A stretch of 64,000 bases of DNA from Megaustenia siamemsis (Eukaryota; Mollusca; Gastropoda; Stylommatophora; Ariophantidae), in contig JAVIAB010000124.1 in assembly GCA_032433765.1 (NCBI GenBank), positions 80,030,465 to 80,094,464 of the forward strand, given 5' to 3'. Positions 1 to 10,983 of the stretch are shown here, piece after piece. The first letter of the stretch is position 1; each line of letters starts with the position of its first letter. The position numbers and the translations under genes were made by a program. The notes under the pieces are model-generated. The model ran no database searches, was not told the DNA's origin, and saw only the letters and a list, made by a program, of their open reading frames with translations.

Positions 1-2260
1 TTGCGGGATTTTGTTATCACGTGGTTGACGTGGCCCCAAAAACACAGGCTGCGATGAGACTTAACTCCGAGGTTCGTCATCAACCCGTGTCTGGTCACCT
101 CATCATCTCCCATTCTTACTACCTGTGTTTTCATATTAACGATATGATTGTTAAGGGAGAACTAAGCAAATGATGCTTTATTAGGATTAACCAAGGCACT
201 TGATGCTCCACACCAGGAAGAGATGAGATCGCGTTCGTTTTGCAGTGTGGAGGAGATTTTCCGTCTGTCGCTTCCCTGTCGATATTCCAGAATATCATCA
301 GCAAAAGTCATAGTTCTTCCCCTCCCATCGAGCCGTTGTTCCGTGATCATTATTGTGTACACGTTAAATAGAACTGGTGACATTGGTGAGCCTTGTGACA
401 GCCCTGGACAAATGGGTGTTGGCTCGGAAGACCAACTTCCACATCTGAGTATCACCTTCCTCTGAAACAGTGCCGCGGCGATCCATCTAATGAGGAAGGG
501 GTGCACCGCTAGTTTGAGTAGCATATACATGAGGTATTCAAATGATATTAGTTTATATGCATCCTCCAGATCCATAGCAGCAGCACATGTCTCCTCTCGT
601 CTGTTCATGCCTTCGAAGACGTCATAGGCGAAGACTGCTGCATTGAGCCATGTCTCTTCGTTATATCTATACCTCCGAATATGTGTGGGAATGCCCGTAT
701 CTGTTCAAGATGACAGGTGAGTACACGAGCAACTATTTTCTCCAGTAGCTTGCCCACAGTGTTCTGCATCGTGCTGATTCTGTAGGTATTTATATAAGAA
801 TGGTCCTTGTTTGGCTATGATAGTGGTAGTAAGTAGCTGTATTCCCAACCCTCAGTACGGTCACTCTGAATGCTGGCATTAAACTCTTTGGTCAGTATTT
901 TTCTTCGTCAGCTAAATAGCCTATGTCGTCGTACCGAAAACCATCTGGACCAGGATCAGTGTTGTGTGACCTTTTAAGTGTCGTGCAAATGACATCGGTT
1001 GTGATTGTGAGATCTTCTCCCAACACTACATCCTTACACATTTCTGAGAGTGACCCCCGTATCCTCATTCTGACAGCCTCATTTCTTTAGTCAGTCTGCT
1101 CAATGTAGAAGGTAAACAGGACCTTCCCTTTGCTTTCATGAAATTTGTGCTATTGTCTGGCGTGTGCTCTGGAAGTCTGGTATGCCTCTGTTTCGTGTTG
1201 TGCCATTCATGCTCTGATGATGGCGCCAGAATGTTGTTAGCTATTTTTCTGAGCACACGTTTTTGGGGTATCATCCCACTTGGCATCCTTAGCCTTCTTA
1301 GTACATAAGAAAAGTGCATCATTTTTGGTCCACCTCTTCTTTCAGACACTTCAAGAGCTTAGGTTGTGCTCTTCCATTCCTTCTGGCTTTCTGCCATGTC
1401 TTGACCGTTTGTCTCTTGTTCTGCCAAGCTTCCTCGACTTCTGCGTTCCACCAGGGTGGCTGCGTCCATCTATCCTGCCTCCTGCGAGGAGCATCCTGTT
1501 TTCTATGTATGATTTTGTAAATGACGTCCTGGTTTGTGCTCTCATAGTGGAATGTGTTGAGCTTGCTTATTGGGCTTTTGCTTCTTCTTTTCTCAATAAG
1601 GATAGCACATGGATAATGATCCCTTCCATGGAATCCCAGTACACTCCACATGCAAACCGGTGCAAAGGTGGATGACACAAGTGGTGCTAGATATATGATA
1701 CTATCAGAGTCCCCTGTTCGAGTGGCCATTCTGGCTTCCCTTCCATCATTCAAGCACACTAAATCGGCCAACACGAGTTCGTTCTCTAGGTATTCTCTCT
1801 GTTTGTTGGTTATGACATTACCCCTCTGGTTGCCTCTAGCACTAAAGTATCCGCAGAAAATGACGTTCTCCTACTCGCTCGCTAAGCGATTCTGTTATTG
1901 TTGTGTGTCCACCTTCCCATTACAGGCATACACATTTACAACCACGAAATGAATTGGGGTATGCACCCTAACCGCATGTAGCTGCAATTCTTCACTGGCC
2001 CACGCAGACATATCAACCTCAGCTGCCACAATGTTGCTTCGCAGAAGGATGGCCTGTCCAAGGTTTTTTTCTATTGTAGACAATGAAATCCAGGGGCACT
2101 AACCGTCCTATCACCAAGAAGTGTTTCTTACAAAATCATTATATCGATGCCGCACAGTAGCTTCTCAAGAATGGGCCGTGTTTGATTTATGGAATCACAG
2201 TTTCAGTATGCAAAGTGAACATACTTTAAACATAGTCTCTCTCACATTGATCGTTTCAAA
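1..2260 (-). mobile_element. Decayed LINE (I/Jockey-type) with endonuclease and reverse transcriptase; 3' end lies before the window
   Basis: Non-LTR retrotransposon read right to left. Endonuclease pieces lie at 2083-1895 (VVVNVYACN, like the usual VVNVYAPN) and 1774-1640 (DHYPCAI, like the catalytic SDH motif). A linker with PPWWN lies near 1450. The reverse transcriptase starts near 960 with a GPD-type segment and NTVGKLLEKIVAR, and continues at 608-162 with GLSQGSPMSPVLF and the catalytic FADD at 291-311. The frame shifts several times, so no intact protein can be made even though FADD is preserved. The element runs off the left edge. Membership of the I/Jockey group is inferred from these motifs. 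Confidence 0.8.
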
Positions 2261-2269
2261 CTGATTCCG

Positions 2270-3900
2270 ACCCGTCTTCCATCTTCGATTTGTCTCTTTA
2301 GGCTTCATCTGAAAACTGCTTGTCGTCATTGTTGACTTTGTCGCTGAAAGTCGACGGCTGTGGATGGTCCAGACTCACGTGCGTTCACTCAGTCGCACGG
2401 TCCAGAACTCATTTCCAAGTTATAGACTCAGTGAGCTAGGTACAATTCCTTATTGAGTTGGATCAACAAAGGAGAGAAACAAGCTGCGTAGGATCGCCGA
2501 GTCCAAGTTACTGTATCGCCCAGCTAGAGATACGCCACTGTCGCGCTCACGTAAATCCGCCTCTTTAACAAATTAACGATACATTGACACACCGTGTCAA
2601 AAAATATACACGAAATGGAAATATACATCTTTCAATGTAAATGGCACAATAATATAATCTAGAGATTATAGAAAAGACAAACAATATAATAATTTAAGTT
2701 TGTCAACGTTACAGGTGCAGTGATGCATTCTAACAAAGCTATAAGGCAAATAAAAGACATTTAATTTGCTTTCAAAATATAAATTGTGCAGTGATGTACT
2801 CTAACTAATATATACGTAAAATAAATGACACATCATCAAATATAGACAGTTAGTGTTGTATCATTTGAAAAGCAAAATATAAACTAAAATACCTTTGATC
2901 AAAGTAAAATGGTACACTTCATCCAGTTAATAATATACAATAAGATACACTTGAACTAAGACAAACATAAAACACAACAAAATAAATACAACTGAAAACA
3001 AACTAAAGTTAACACAAACTTCAAACAGATGTGGAATATTACCCGCTTAATCTGATACCCAGACCGTAGAATCGGACCTTTAAATAGCGCTCTCACACCA
3101 GCTGGGACTTGATTTACTGAAGACGACTAGTAAAACGATTTAACTTGTTCGTACCTTCATTACAAAACAATTGTGGTAATTACGACAGAAGTAATCTATG
3201 ACTGTTGATTACATTTCATATTTTATCAAGTTCGATGATGTATTTTCAAAGCGTTTAATCTTCCAATTACAATGTTATATAGGCAAAACGGCAGGTTCAA
3301 TGAGAATTTTGAGAAAGAATTCAAATTTGTTGAACTCAATAAGATGTGTAGTGATGAAGCAAACGTTGCACTCCAACATTGTAATGCCTAACTTTGCCCA
3401 TGCCCTTGGAAGTAGTTGAGACATCAAGCATCAACTACACAAGGATACAAGAAAGAATCTGCTTTCAGTTTTAAAATATCAGCTTTTCATGTTGACACGT
3501 GATGATGATAGTGAAAGCGATACAACTGTAGAAAGTGAAACTCTTGTTGATTATCTTACCGTACGTCACGACTAAAGTGCCACAACTAAATGCATGTTTT
3601 TTGACATTGATAAGGGCATTTATTTACCAAAGTCTTTGTCCTCACACACCAAATAGGGTAGAATAATGACTAACGTTTGATTATTGTAAAGGTTTGGAAA
3701 CGTAATGGAGGATTTCATTTAAACACAAATTGTGTTCATCAGTTTGAAAAATATCATAAAATAAAGAAGCTAAGACAAATATGGTTATCAAAGACATCTC
3801 ATGAAGACATGAGCCGGTGAAAGCCGTGACATTTATACGTTAGGGAGTACTAGAGTCTGTCAGAAAGCTCTGCGAAATCTGAATTAGAAGAATTTTAAAA
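2270..3900. other. AT-rich spacer, no gene seen
   Basis: No open frame resembling a known protein, no tandem array and no clear transposon end was recognised. A short plus-strand frame at 3198-3419 has no recognisable motif. Confidence 0.5.
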
Positions 3901-3904
3901 TATT

Positions 3905-4260
3905 TTTACTAGTTATTCCAAATTTGTAACATTGCATTGACTGAATGACCGATAAGACTGATGGTCATGCAGTTGTTACAATGAAGCAGGTCTTCCTTCT
4001 TTGGGGTAGAAAATATTAAATTCTGGGTGCATGATAATGTTAACTCCCTTGATTGCCATATCTTGTTGCAGATAACAATGAGTGCACTTATCAGGGCATC
4101 TCCCCCTGCCTGAACCAGTCCAGCTGAAATGTAATCCATGTCTTGAGATTTTCCTTGCTTCAGGTATATCACGGCTGTTTGAACTTCACCACTATGTCCA
4201 CCAAGATAATCAGTTTCCTCCCACAGATTGTATCCACTGTAGTATCAATGGATCTCCGTT
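3905..4260 (-). mobile_element. LINE reverse transcriptase fragment
   Basis: The minus-strand frame at 4172-3909 resembles the N-terminal part of a LINE reverse transcriptase: an AGLVQAGGDALISAL helix, ICNKIWQSREL, and a decayed form of the LPKK...NCRTISL motif (STPKKEDLLHCNNCMTISL). Sequence just upstream continues the similarity weakly. No catalytic centre is included. It is a relic without 5' or 3' ends. Confidence 0.7.
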
Positions 4261-4711
4261 ACTTTTGGTCTTATACAGTTCGGACGCGTATTCTATCCAT
4301 CAATTGGTAATCTCAGGCGCAATGGTGAATCATTGTCCTAATTTATCGAATATAGTTGTGGTGTTATAGTATATAGACTGGGCTAGAATAGATCACATCA
4401 TGGGAAATACAGATATAGCTTAGTCGTTATCCTCAGTAGGTGATAGTAGTAACTGAATTAATAAAAACTAAGAACAACAGTAGCCATTTTTGAAGGAATT
4501 TGACGCAAAGGAATTTTCAAAGCTGTTTTTGGAAAATATATGGGTAATAATGTAACATGACTTGACCGTTTAACATGTCCAGAAATTAGGTTGATGAACA
4601 AACTCGGGAGCAGGTCATGTTTAGGAGAGAGATGTCACTCTCGGAGTTAGGAAGGTTGATTTTGAAACTCAGAGGCTAACTGGATATCAAAATTTAAGGA
4701 AAAATAAAAAA

Positions 4712-4890
4712 ATTAAAAAATGGTATGTAAGAAGCTTTACGTGGACGACACAGACTAAACAACGTTTCGGCTCAATAGGCCTTCATCAGGAACAATAAAA
4801 AAAGAAAATAAATAAAAAAAAAACACACACACACACAAAATATTGTCAATATGCAAAAATCGCATTTTTATGCCTTAACCCCATATCAAG
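4712..4890 (-). repeat. Hammerhead-like interspersed repeat, copy 1
   Basis: First of several copies of a repeat that begins GGTATG-TAAGAAGCTTTACG and ends in GGCCTTCATCAGGAAC. On the minus strand this copy holds CTGATGA (4783-4789), a potential GGC/GCC stem, then GAAAC (4764-4768), which is the order of a hammerhead ribozyme core. A (CA)n run follows, then the motif TCGCATTTTTATGC shared with the other copies. Other copies lie at 27164, 28205, 53720 and 57401-57726. A Penelope-like terminal repeat is the best guess. Confidence 0.6.
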
Positions 4891-5610
4891 ATTTAGCAAT
4901 GTTTTGACAATTCTCACGCACAAATCATTTATAGTTTAATTTCGCGGTCATTTATTGCCTGGGATTTGACCGCTCTGAGCCTGAGCCAAGAACTTTTGCA
5001 AATGAGAAAGATGTACTTAACCTCAAGCACACAAGGAATTAGGTAGTCCCAAGAGGTCACAGGGAGTCACAAAAAAGTTAGTTACAGAGAAGCAGAAGTC
5101 AAAGAGAAGATTTCGAAATATAACCTAAACGACCTTAGTTCGGCTTCGACTGAAACTGTCTGAAGGCAGAAATTATAGTTTTAAAATTTACAAGTTAGTC
5201 AGTTGTTATCAAATAGAGATGTAGATGGAAGATCCAGAGATAAGTCAGTCAAGAAGATATAGTTTAGTATAGAAGTGTTTCATATCATATTCAGAAGTTA
5301 TGTGCTCCAGAGAGCAATAGTATGTAATTATAAATCGCTGAAGAGATAAGACCTAGAGATAGAAGCAAGTATTGCCAAGACAAGTGGGGAATTAAAGAAG
5401 TCACAGACAATAGGTACTAAGAGATGGCCCCATAACCGTTGGTTGTAACCTCGTGAGCGCATCCAAATCATGCACATTGATCTTAGAATTTTACGGTACG
5501 TCACGTCACGTGTACATTTGATGATTAATAAACTTGAATAAACACAATTCATAATCTGTGATTGTTGACTACATCAAGACATTGTCAATACATTGTGCTG
5601 TGATCTATGT
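4890..5610. other. AT-rich spacer before the 30-bp minisatellite
   Basis: No gene, RNA or transposon end recognised. A short minus-strand frame at 5552-5328 shows no known motif. Confidence 0.4.
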
Positions 5611-5616
5611 GAATTC

Positions 5617-7278
5617 TGTATGGTATAAATAAGTAGCAGTGGTCAAGTCCAGATATAAATAAGTAGCAGTAGTCTAGTCTAGATATAAATAGGTAGCAGT
5701 AGTCTAGTCTAGATATAAATAAGTAGCAGTAATCTAGTCTAGATATAAATAGGTAGCAGTAGTCTAGTCTAGATATAAATAGGTAGCAGTAGTCTAGTCT
5801 AGATATAAATAGGTAGCAGCAGTCTAGTCTAGATATAAATAGGTAGCAGTAGTCTAGTCTATATATAAAAACTTAGCAGTAGTCTAGTCTAGATATAAAT
5901 AGGTAGCAGTAGTCTAGTCTAGATATAAAAAGGTAGCAGTAGTCTAGTCTAGATATAAATAGGTAGCAGTAGTCTAGTCTAGATATAAATAGGTAGCAGT
6001 AGTCTAGTCTAGATATCAATAGGTAGCAGTAGTCTAGTCTGGATATAAAAAAGTAGCAGTAGTCTAGTCTAGATATAAATAGGTAGCAGTAGTCTAGTCT
6101 AGATAGAAAAAGGTAGCAGTAGTCTAGTCTAGATATAAATAGGTAGCAGTAGTCTAGTCTAGATATAAATAGGTAGCAGTAGTCTAGTCTAGATATCAAT
6201 AGGTAGCAGTAGTCTAGTCTAGATATAAAAAAGTAGCAGTAGTCTAGTCTAGACATAAATAGGTAGCAGTAGTCTAGTCTAGATATAAAAAAGTAGCAGT
6301 AGTCTAGTCTAGATATAAATAGGTAGCAGTAGTCTAGTCTAGATATAAATAGGTAGCAGTAGTCTAGTCTAGATATAAATAGGTAGAAGTAGTCTAGTTT
6401 AGATATGAATAGGTAGCAGTAATCTAGTCTAGATATAAATAGGTAGCAGTAGTCTAGTCTTGATATAAATAGGTAGCAGAAGTCTAGTCTAGATATAAAT
6501 AGGTAGCAGTAGTCTAGTCTAGATATAAATAGGAAGCAGTAGTCTAGTCTAGATATAAATAGATAGCAGTAGTCTAGTCTAGATTTAAATAAGTAGCAGT
6601 AGCTTAATCGAGATATAAATAAGTAGCAGTAGTTTAATCTAGATATAAATGAGTAGCAGTAGCTTAATCTAGATACAAATAAGTAGCAGTAGTTTAATCT
6701 AGATATAAATAAGTAGCAGTAGCTTAATCGAGATATAAATAAGTAGCAGTAATTTAATCTAGATATAAATAAGTAGCAGTAGCTTAATCGAGATATAAAT
6801 AAGTAGCAGTAGTTTAATCTAGATATAAATATGTAGCAGTAGTTTAATATAGATATAAATAAGTAGCAGTAGTTTAATCTAGATATAAATAAGTAGCAGT
6901 AGCTTAATCTAGATATAAATATGTAGCAGTAGCTTAATCTAGATATAAATAAGTAGCAGTAGTTTAATCTAGATATAAATAAGCAGCAGTAGTCTGTCTA
7001 GATATAAAAATGTAGCAGTAGTCTGTCTAGATATAAATTAGCAGCAGTAGTCTGTCTAGATATAAATAAGCGGCAGTAGTCTGTCTAGATATAAAAAAGC
7101 AGCAGTAGTCTGTCTAGATATAAATAAGCAGCAGTAGTCTGTCTAGATATAAATAAGCAGCAATTGTCTGTCTGGATATAAATAATCAGCAATTGTCTCT
7201 CTAGATATAAATAAGCAGCAATTGTCTGTCTAGATATAAATAAGCAGCAGTAGTCTGTCTAGATATAAATAAGAAGCA
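5617..7278. repeat. Large 30-bp minisatellite in three sub-blocks (about 55 units)
   Basis: Tandem units of 30 bp built on AGTCTAGTCT-AGATATAAAT-AGGTAGCAGT. From about 6595 the first ten bases drift to AGCTTAATCG/AGTTTAATCT, with AAGTAGCAGT. From about 6985 the unit loses one base to 29 bp (AGTCTGTCTA-GATATAAATA-AGCAGCAGT). The minus strand is open at 6256-5873 as a ten-residue repeat (ISRLDYCYLF) only because the period is a multiple of three. Confidence 0.95.
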
Positions 7279-7369
7279 AACTTATTCCACTCTGGTACAA
7301 TCCATCTGTTTTGCCGCTCCTGGTTAAAAGTTTTATTCTTTCTGTTTCTTTATATCATCTAGTGCATAT

Positions 7370-7540
7370 GACATGGACATCAATACTGAGAACAAAAGAA
7401 ACAAAAACTCTGGGGGCATTGTTGGAAAAATAAAAATAAATGGACAAGAACTGCATGTATAAAATGTTGACACATTTAAATACTTTGGATACAATACCAG
7501 CAATGAAGGCATACAACTTAAAATATCAGCTAGAACAGCT
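7370..7540 (+). mobile_element. LINE reverse transcriptase fragment (thumb region)
   Basis: The translation reads KIKINGQELHV, stop, NVDTFKYFGYNTSNEG. This matches the stretch after the catalytic palm in RTE-type LINEs, where an INGQ-V--FKYLG motif is typical. Short, with a stop codon, and no ends identified. Confidence 0.5.
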
Positions 7541-8020
7541 CAATATACGGTACCCTTGTGAAGCTAACACATATTTGGGAAAATACAAACTTCAATCTTG
7601 GCTCTTAAATCTGGTCAATGAGCACCCTTGTTGCAACAGTTTTTCTATGTGCTTGTGGTACATGGACCCTCACAGCAGAGCTACATAAGGAAATACAAGT
7701 TAGTTAAGTGAAATAATATCTGGACATCTCTTACTTAGATCTCATCTCAAATGAACATTTTCGTAAAAAGATACAAGCAATCGGAGTACGTGATGAACTT
7801 TTGGCTTTTGTGGAGATGCGCAAAATGAAAATCTTCTTCCTTTCAGCTACCTGTGGAGCATAGGCCTTTAACGGACACTTTCCAGGCCGTTCTTTTTCTA
7901 GCCATTGTTTTAAGTTCGTTCGTTGTTTTCCACCTCATGTGGCTTTACCATTTTTAATAGCTTGATGGTTTGCATTATTTCTTCCTTGCTGGGCTTTCTA
8001 TAGTTAGCAACTCTTGCCCT
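7540..8020. other. Unassigned spacer
   Basis: The plus frame at 7440-7688 runs on from the LINE scrap but loses similarity after about 7540. The 7830-8000 segment is pyrimidine-rich and may be minus-strand LINE sequence; I could not confirm it. Confidence 0.3.
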
Positions 8021-8290
8021 GCTGGTAGTATATCTGGAAGTTTGGTAACAAATAATAATACATAAATATTATTATATGGGGAACTTCCGAAGCGATAATA
8101 GGGAATAATAGAACAAATAAGTATGTGTTAGCACTCGGAAAAATTAACAGACAAACAACAACAGAAAAAAACGAGGAACAATATTTGGTCCGAAGTGGGA
8201 TAGAACCCGTACTCCCTGGCACCGCGCCTTGCCACGAGAATCCGAACGCTTGGTCTGGAAGTTTATTTGGGTCGGTTCTATTCAAGCACT
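8020..8290 (-). mobile_element. Possible tRNA-derived SINE (weak)
   Basis: Read on the minus strand, 8255-8185 contains TGGCAAGGCG followed by GGTTCTATCCC, resembling degenerate A and B boxes of a polymerase III promoter at about the right spacing. The rest of the unit is AT-rich. Only one copy is seen here, so the call is tentative. Confidence 0.3.
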
Positions 8291-8770
8291 TTTCATAGTG
8301 TTATTTCCATCTCTTCATTTGTTCACTTATATTATTACTGCGTACATTTCCTTTCTTATCTTTAATAAAAACATTGATTTGTTTGTAAGTTCCGCTTAAT
8401 TTCTTCGCTTTGTTGCACAGTTCCTTCGTATTTCTTTTTGTCTGCAGGCTGTCCTGCCACTTTACGTAGTTCATCTATATATTTTCTCTCATCCATTTTA
8501 ATTTATTCTTCTCACTTCTTTGTTCACCTCTATGTAAGTTTCCTGTGCCTTGTCCCTAGCACTTCTCATTTTGCTTTTATTTATGTCTGTCTCCTTGTTA
8601 GTTCTTTCTTTAATTTTCTCCAGTGTCTCTGCTGTCAACCGTTCCTTATTCTGGAATTTTCCTTTTGCCAGAGCTTATTTACACGTCTCCTTCCATTTAT
8701 CCATCAACTGTTTCCAATGGTCATCTATATTTATTGTATTTTCTAGTCGTTGGAGGACTTGGTATTTGTT
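8290..8770 (-). mobile_element. LINE family E, linker between endonuclease and RT
   Basis: The minus-strand translation reads DDHWKQLMDKWKETCK, then GKFQNKERLTAETLEKIKE, MRSARDKAQETYIEVNKEVR and DERKYIDELRKVAGQPADKK across stops and frame changes. This is typical of the helical linker in LINE ORF2. It continues the element whose endonuclease lies at 9800-9540; the two are separated by the material at 8775-9235. Confidence 0.6.
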
Positions 8771-8849
8771 TGATACCGTGACTACAAATTGTAATTCCTG
8801 GCTATTTAAGTAGCACCTACATTGAAATAGTAGCTACCTTTGTGTAACA

Positions 8850-9130
8850 AGTAAAATAGTTTGGGCTATATCTCGATTGTCTGGCCAAGGAAAGACAATT
8901 CTTCAAGGAACTGTGAAAGAAGCGAGAAGGAGAAATTGGCAAAGAAAGAAATTTGAAGATAACATCAAAGAATGGACAGTCTCTGAGCTTGCAGTCCCGA
9001 AGAGAGAAAGGTATGTGCTTGACGAAGTTAGTGCCCTAACGACCACCAGGTTTAAGGAATCAGCCGTAGACAGAAGCAAATGATAACGAAACAACTAATA
9101 GCTCAAGTGACAACAATATTGAGTTATTGA
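8850..9130 (+). mobile_element. LINE 3' fragment inside family E
   Basis: The plus frame at 8877-9083 contains GQGKTILQGTVKEARRRNWQ and KKFEDNIKEWT, the basic C-terminal tail typical of LINE ORF2 proteins (consensus KTVLQGTVEGGRRRGRQ...DNIKEWTG). It has the opposite orientation to the surrounding family E and runs straight into the inverted repeat at 9068-9205. Confidence 0.6.
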
Positions 9131-9205
9131 GAATAACTGAATAACTCAATATTGTTTTACTTGTGTTATTAGTTGTTTATTTTATCTTTTTCCTCTGTCT
9201 ACGTC
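9068..9205. repeat. Imperfect inverted repeat, arms about 65 bp
   Basis: The left arm (9068-9130) and right arm (9141-9205) are near complements. The clearest part is AACAACTAAT...ACAATATTGAGTTATT pairing with AATAACTCAATATTGT...ATTAGTTGTT around a short GAGAATAACTG loop. It sits at the boundary between oppositely oriented LINE pieces, as if made by inverted duplication during insertion. Confidence 0.75.
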
Positions 9206-9234
9206 TCCTTTGCTTTCGTCCATACTACTTCAAA

Positions 9235-9800
9235 TGTAGTGGTTTATTCTTTGTAGTTTTGACTGCCTTTTGGTGTATTTCATGTTCTATGTTTCTTCTT
9301 TCATGCTGAGCTTGATATAATACTTACTATGAGCTTTGATTTTTTTGTGTTTTAGTGCTTGCCTAGAAATGTTTTGGCTGTATCTGTTATAGCTCAGTGG
9401 AATGCCAAGGCTGGTTATTCAACATCTGTATTATCATTATCACATTTGGTGAGAGGTGCGTATTTCTCTCCTCTCATTGCCAGGAAGACATCTTTAACGT
9501 TAGGCTCCTTTAGTTTCTCCACGTCAAGTATGAGGTTGTATGGGGTTTATTTACTTGATTGAAACGGAGACAGAAATCAGTCATTAGCAACTCATGGTCG
9601 CTTCTAGTGTCTGTTCTTGGAAAACATGTTTTGGCAGGAGCTTGAAATCTTCTCACTAGAGTGTAATCAATTTGGTTATGGTGTTTCCCATATAAACTGT
9701 GTCAGAACCCAATCGAAATAATTTATGTTGTCCTAGCATGTTGGTCACTATCAGATTTTTATACCATTCAGATTCCAATAATCATTGCCTTCTCTTATTC
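9235..9800 (-). mobile_element. LINE family E, endonuclease C-terminus and linker
   Basis: The minus-strand reading from about 9690 gives HHNQIDYTLVRRFQAPAK and then RTDTRSDHELLMTDFCLR, holding the Q-DY and SDH motifs of an AP-type LINE endonuclease. It continues into NVKDVFLAMRGEKYAPL and an acidic/basic linker. Several stops interrupt it. It is the upstream half of the element continued at 8770-8290. Confidence 0.65.
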
Positions 9801-9949
9801 ATTTTGTTGTTCCCAGCGATCATTTTGCGTTGTGCCAGTTTGTCCTTTTGTCATTTTTAATATTAACTTTCCATTTTTTTTTCATCATCATCATAATGAG
9901 CCATATCAGTTGGCGTAGGCGATCATGTCCTTCCACAATCATCTATCTA

Positions 9950-10150
9950 CAGTCATCATCATCATTGCGTGCCGTCTCCGCATCGAAGGTTGGCTACCAT
10001 GGAGCGCCATTCCACTCTGTCTCTTGCTTTGACGGTGCAGATTGCCATAGGCTGACTTGTCCATCTTTTGATGTTACTCGTCCATGTTAGTCTTGGTCTG
10101 TCTCTGCCTCTTTTACCTTGTATTTTCCCTTCTAATATTACTTTTATTAG
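9950..10150 (-). mobile_element. RTE-type LINE family A, 3' end (part 1, before the nested insertion)
   Basis: Nearly the same as 31510-31705 and 52630-52825: an (ATC)n tail, then sequence whose minus strand encodes the C-terminus (GRPRLTWTSNIKRW..., ACTIKARDRAEW). The frame resumes exactly at 10850, which shows that 10151-10849 was inserted into this copy. Confidence 0.85.
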
Positions 10151-10848
10151 AACAACACGAAACTAACTCAAAAGACTAAACTCTTAATATATCAAACATG
10201 TGTGCTTAGCACACTACTATATGGATCCGAAACCTGGACAACATACTCAAACCAGGAAAAAAGACTAAATGTCTTCCACATGCGATGTCTCCGCAAAATA
10301 ATGCACATCAAATGGCAGGACAAAATAACCAACTTAACTGTCCTGCAACGTGCTAAGACCCTAACAATCATGTCGATGCTCAGAAGTCGAAGGCTAAGAT
10401 GGCTGGGGCATGTCCAACGGATGGAAGAAAAACGCATTCCTAGGCAAATACTATATGGCGAGCTAAAACACGGAAAACGACAAATCGGCAGACCTAAACT
10501 ACGATATAGAGATATCTGCAAATCATCTCTGAAAGACTTCTCCATCTGTGAAAACGACTGGCAACATCTGGCAAGTGATCGCACATCATGGAGAGCACGT
10601 ATAAGGAACGGTATAACAACATTTGAGACTGTTCTAAGACAGGACTTAGAAGAGAAGAGACTCATGAAAAAGGATGGTAAACCCTGTGGACCAGCGAGCC
10701 TGACCTGTTCATTATGTGACCGCGTGTGTTTGTCAAACATTGGTAGAATTAGCCACGAGAGAAGCTGTTCGGCAAAAACAATACCTCAAAAAAATACGCA
10801 ATAGCCTCCACTAGACCGTCTGACAAGACGAAAAGGGCCATATATATA
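10151..10848 (+). mobile_element. 5'-truncated LINE with zinc-finger C-terminus, inserted into family A
   Basis: One open frame from about 10151 to 10804 encodes a LINE ORF2 tail: TLLYGSETWT, then HMRCLRKIMHIKWQDK, RRLRWLGHVQRMEE, and a C-terminal finger CSLC...H-E-R-S-C near residues 166-186 counted from the methionine at 10202. The frame is uninterrupted and ends TAG at 10802-10804. A short 3' trailer ends in (TA)n. No RT palm is present, so the copy is 5'-truncated. Good preservation and clean interruption of another element suggest a fairly recent insertion. Confidence 0.85.
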
Positions 10849-10983
10849 GACTGTTGTGTCTTTTAACATGTCGAAAAAAAATTTCATTTGTCTTGCTCTA
10901 ATTGTGTTTAGTAGTTCTTTCTTCATTTTTAGTTTTTTAAAACTTCCTCGTTTGTTTTCCTTTCTTTCCATCCAATTCTACCT
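10849..10983 (-). mobile_element. RTE-type LINE family A, part 2 (other side of the insertion)
   Basis: Continues the family A frame broken at 10150: the minus strand reads VKRHNS across the joint into LIKVIL, as in the copy at 31705. Family A similarity stops abruptly at about 10983 inside the motif TTCTACCTAT, where family B2 sequence takes over. Confidence 0.8.

Noticed and set aside
5617..7278. CRISPR-like regular repeats of about 30 bp
   Set aside because: Units are contiguous with no unique spacers, and the context is eukaryotic; it is a minisatellite.
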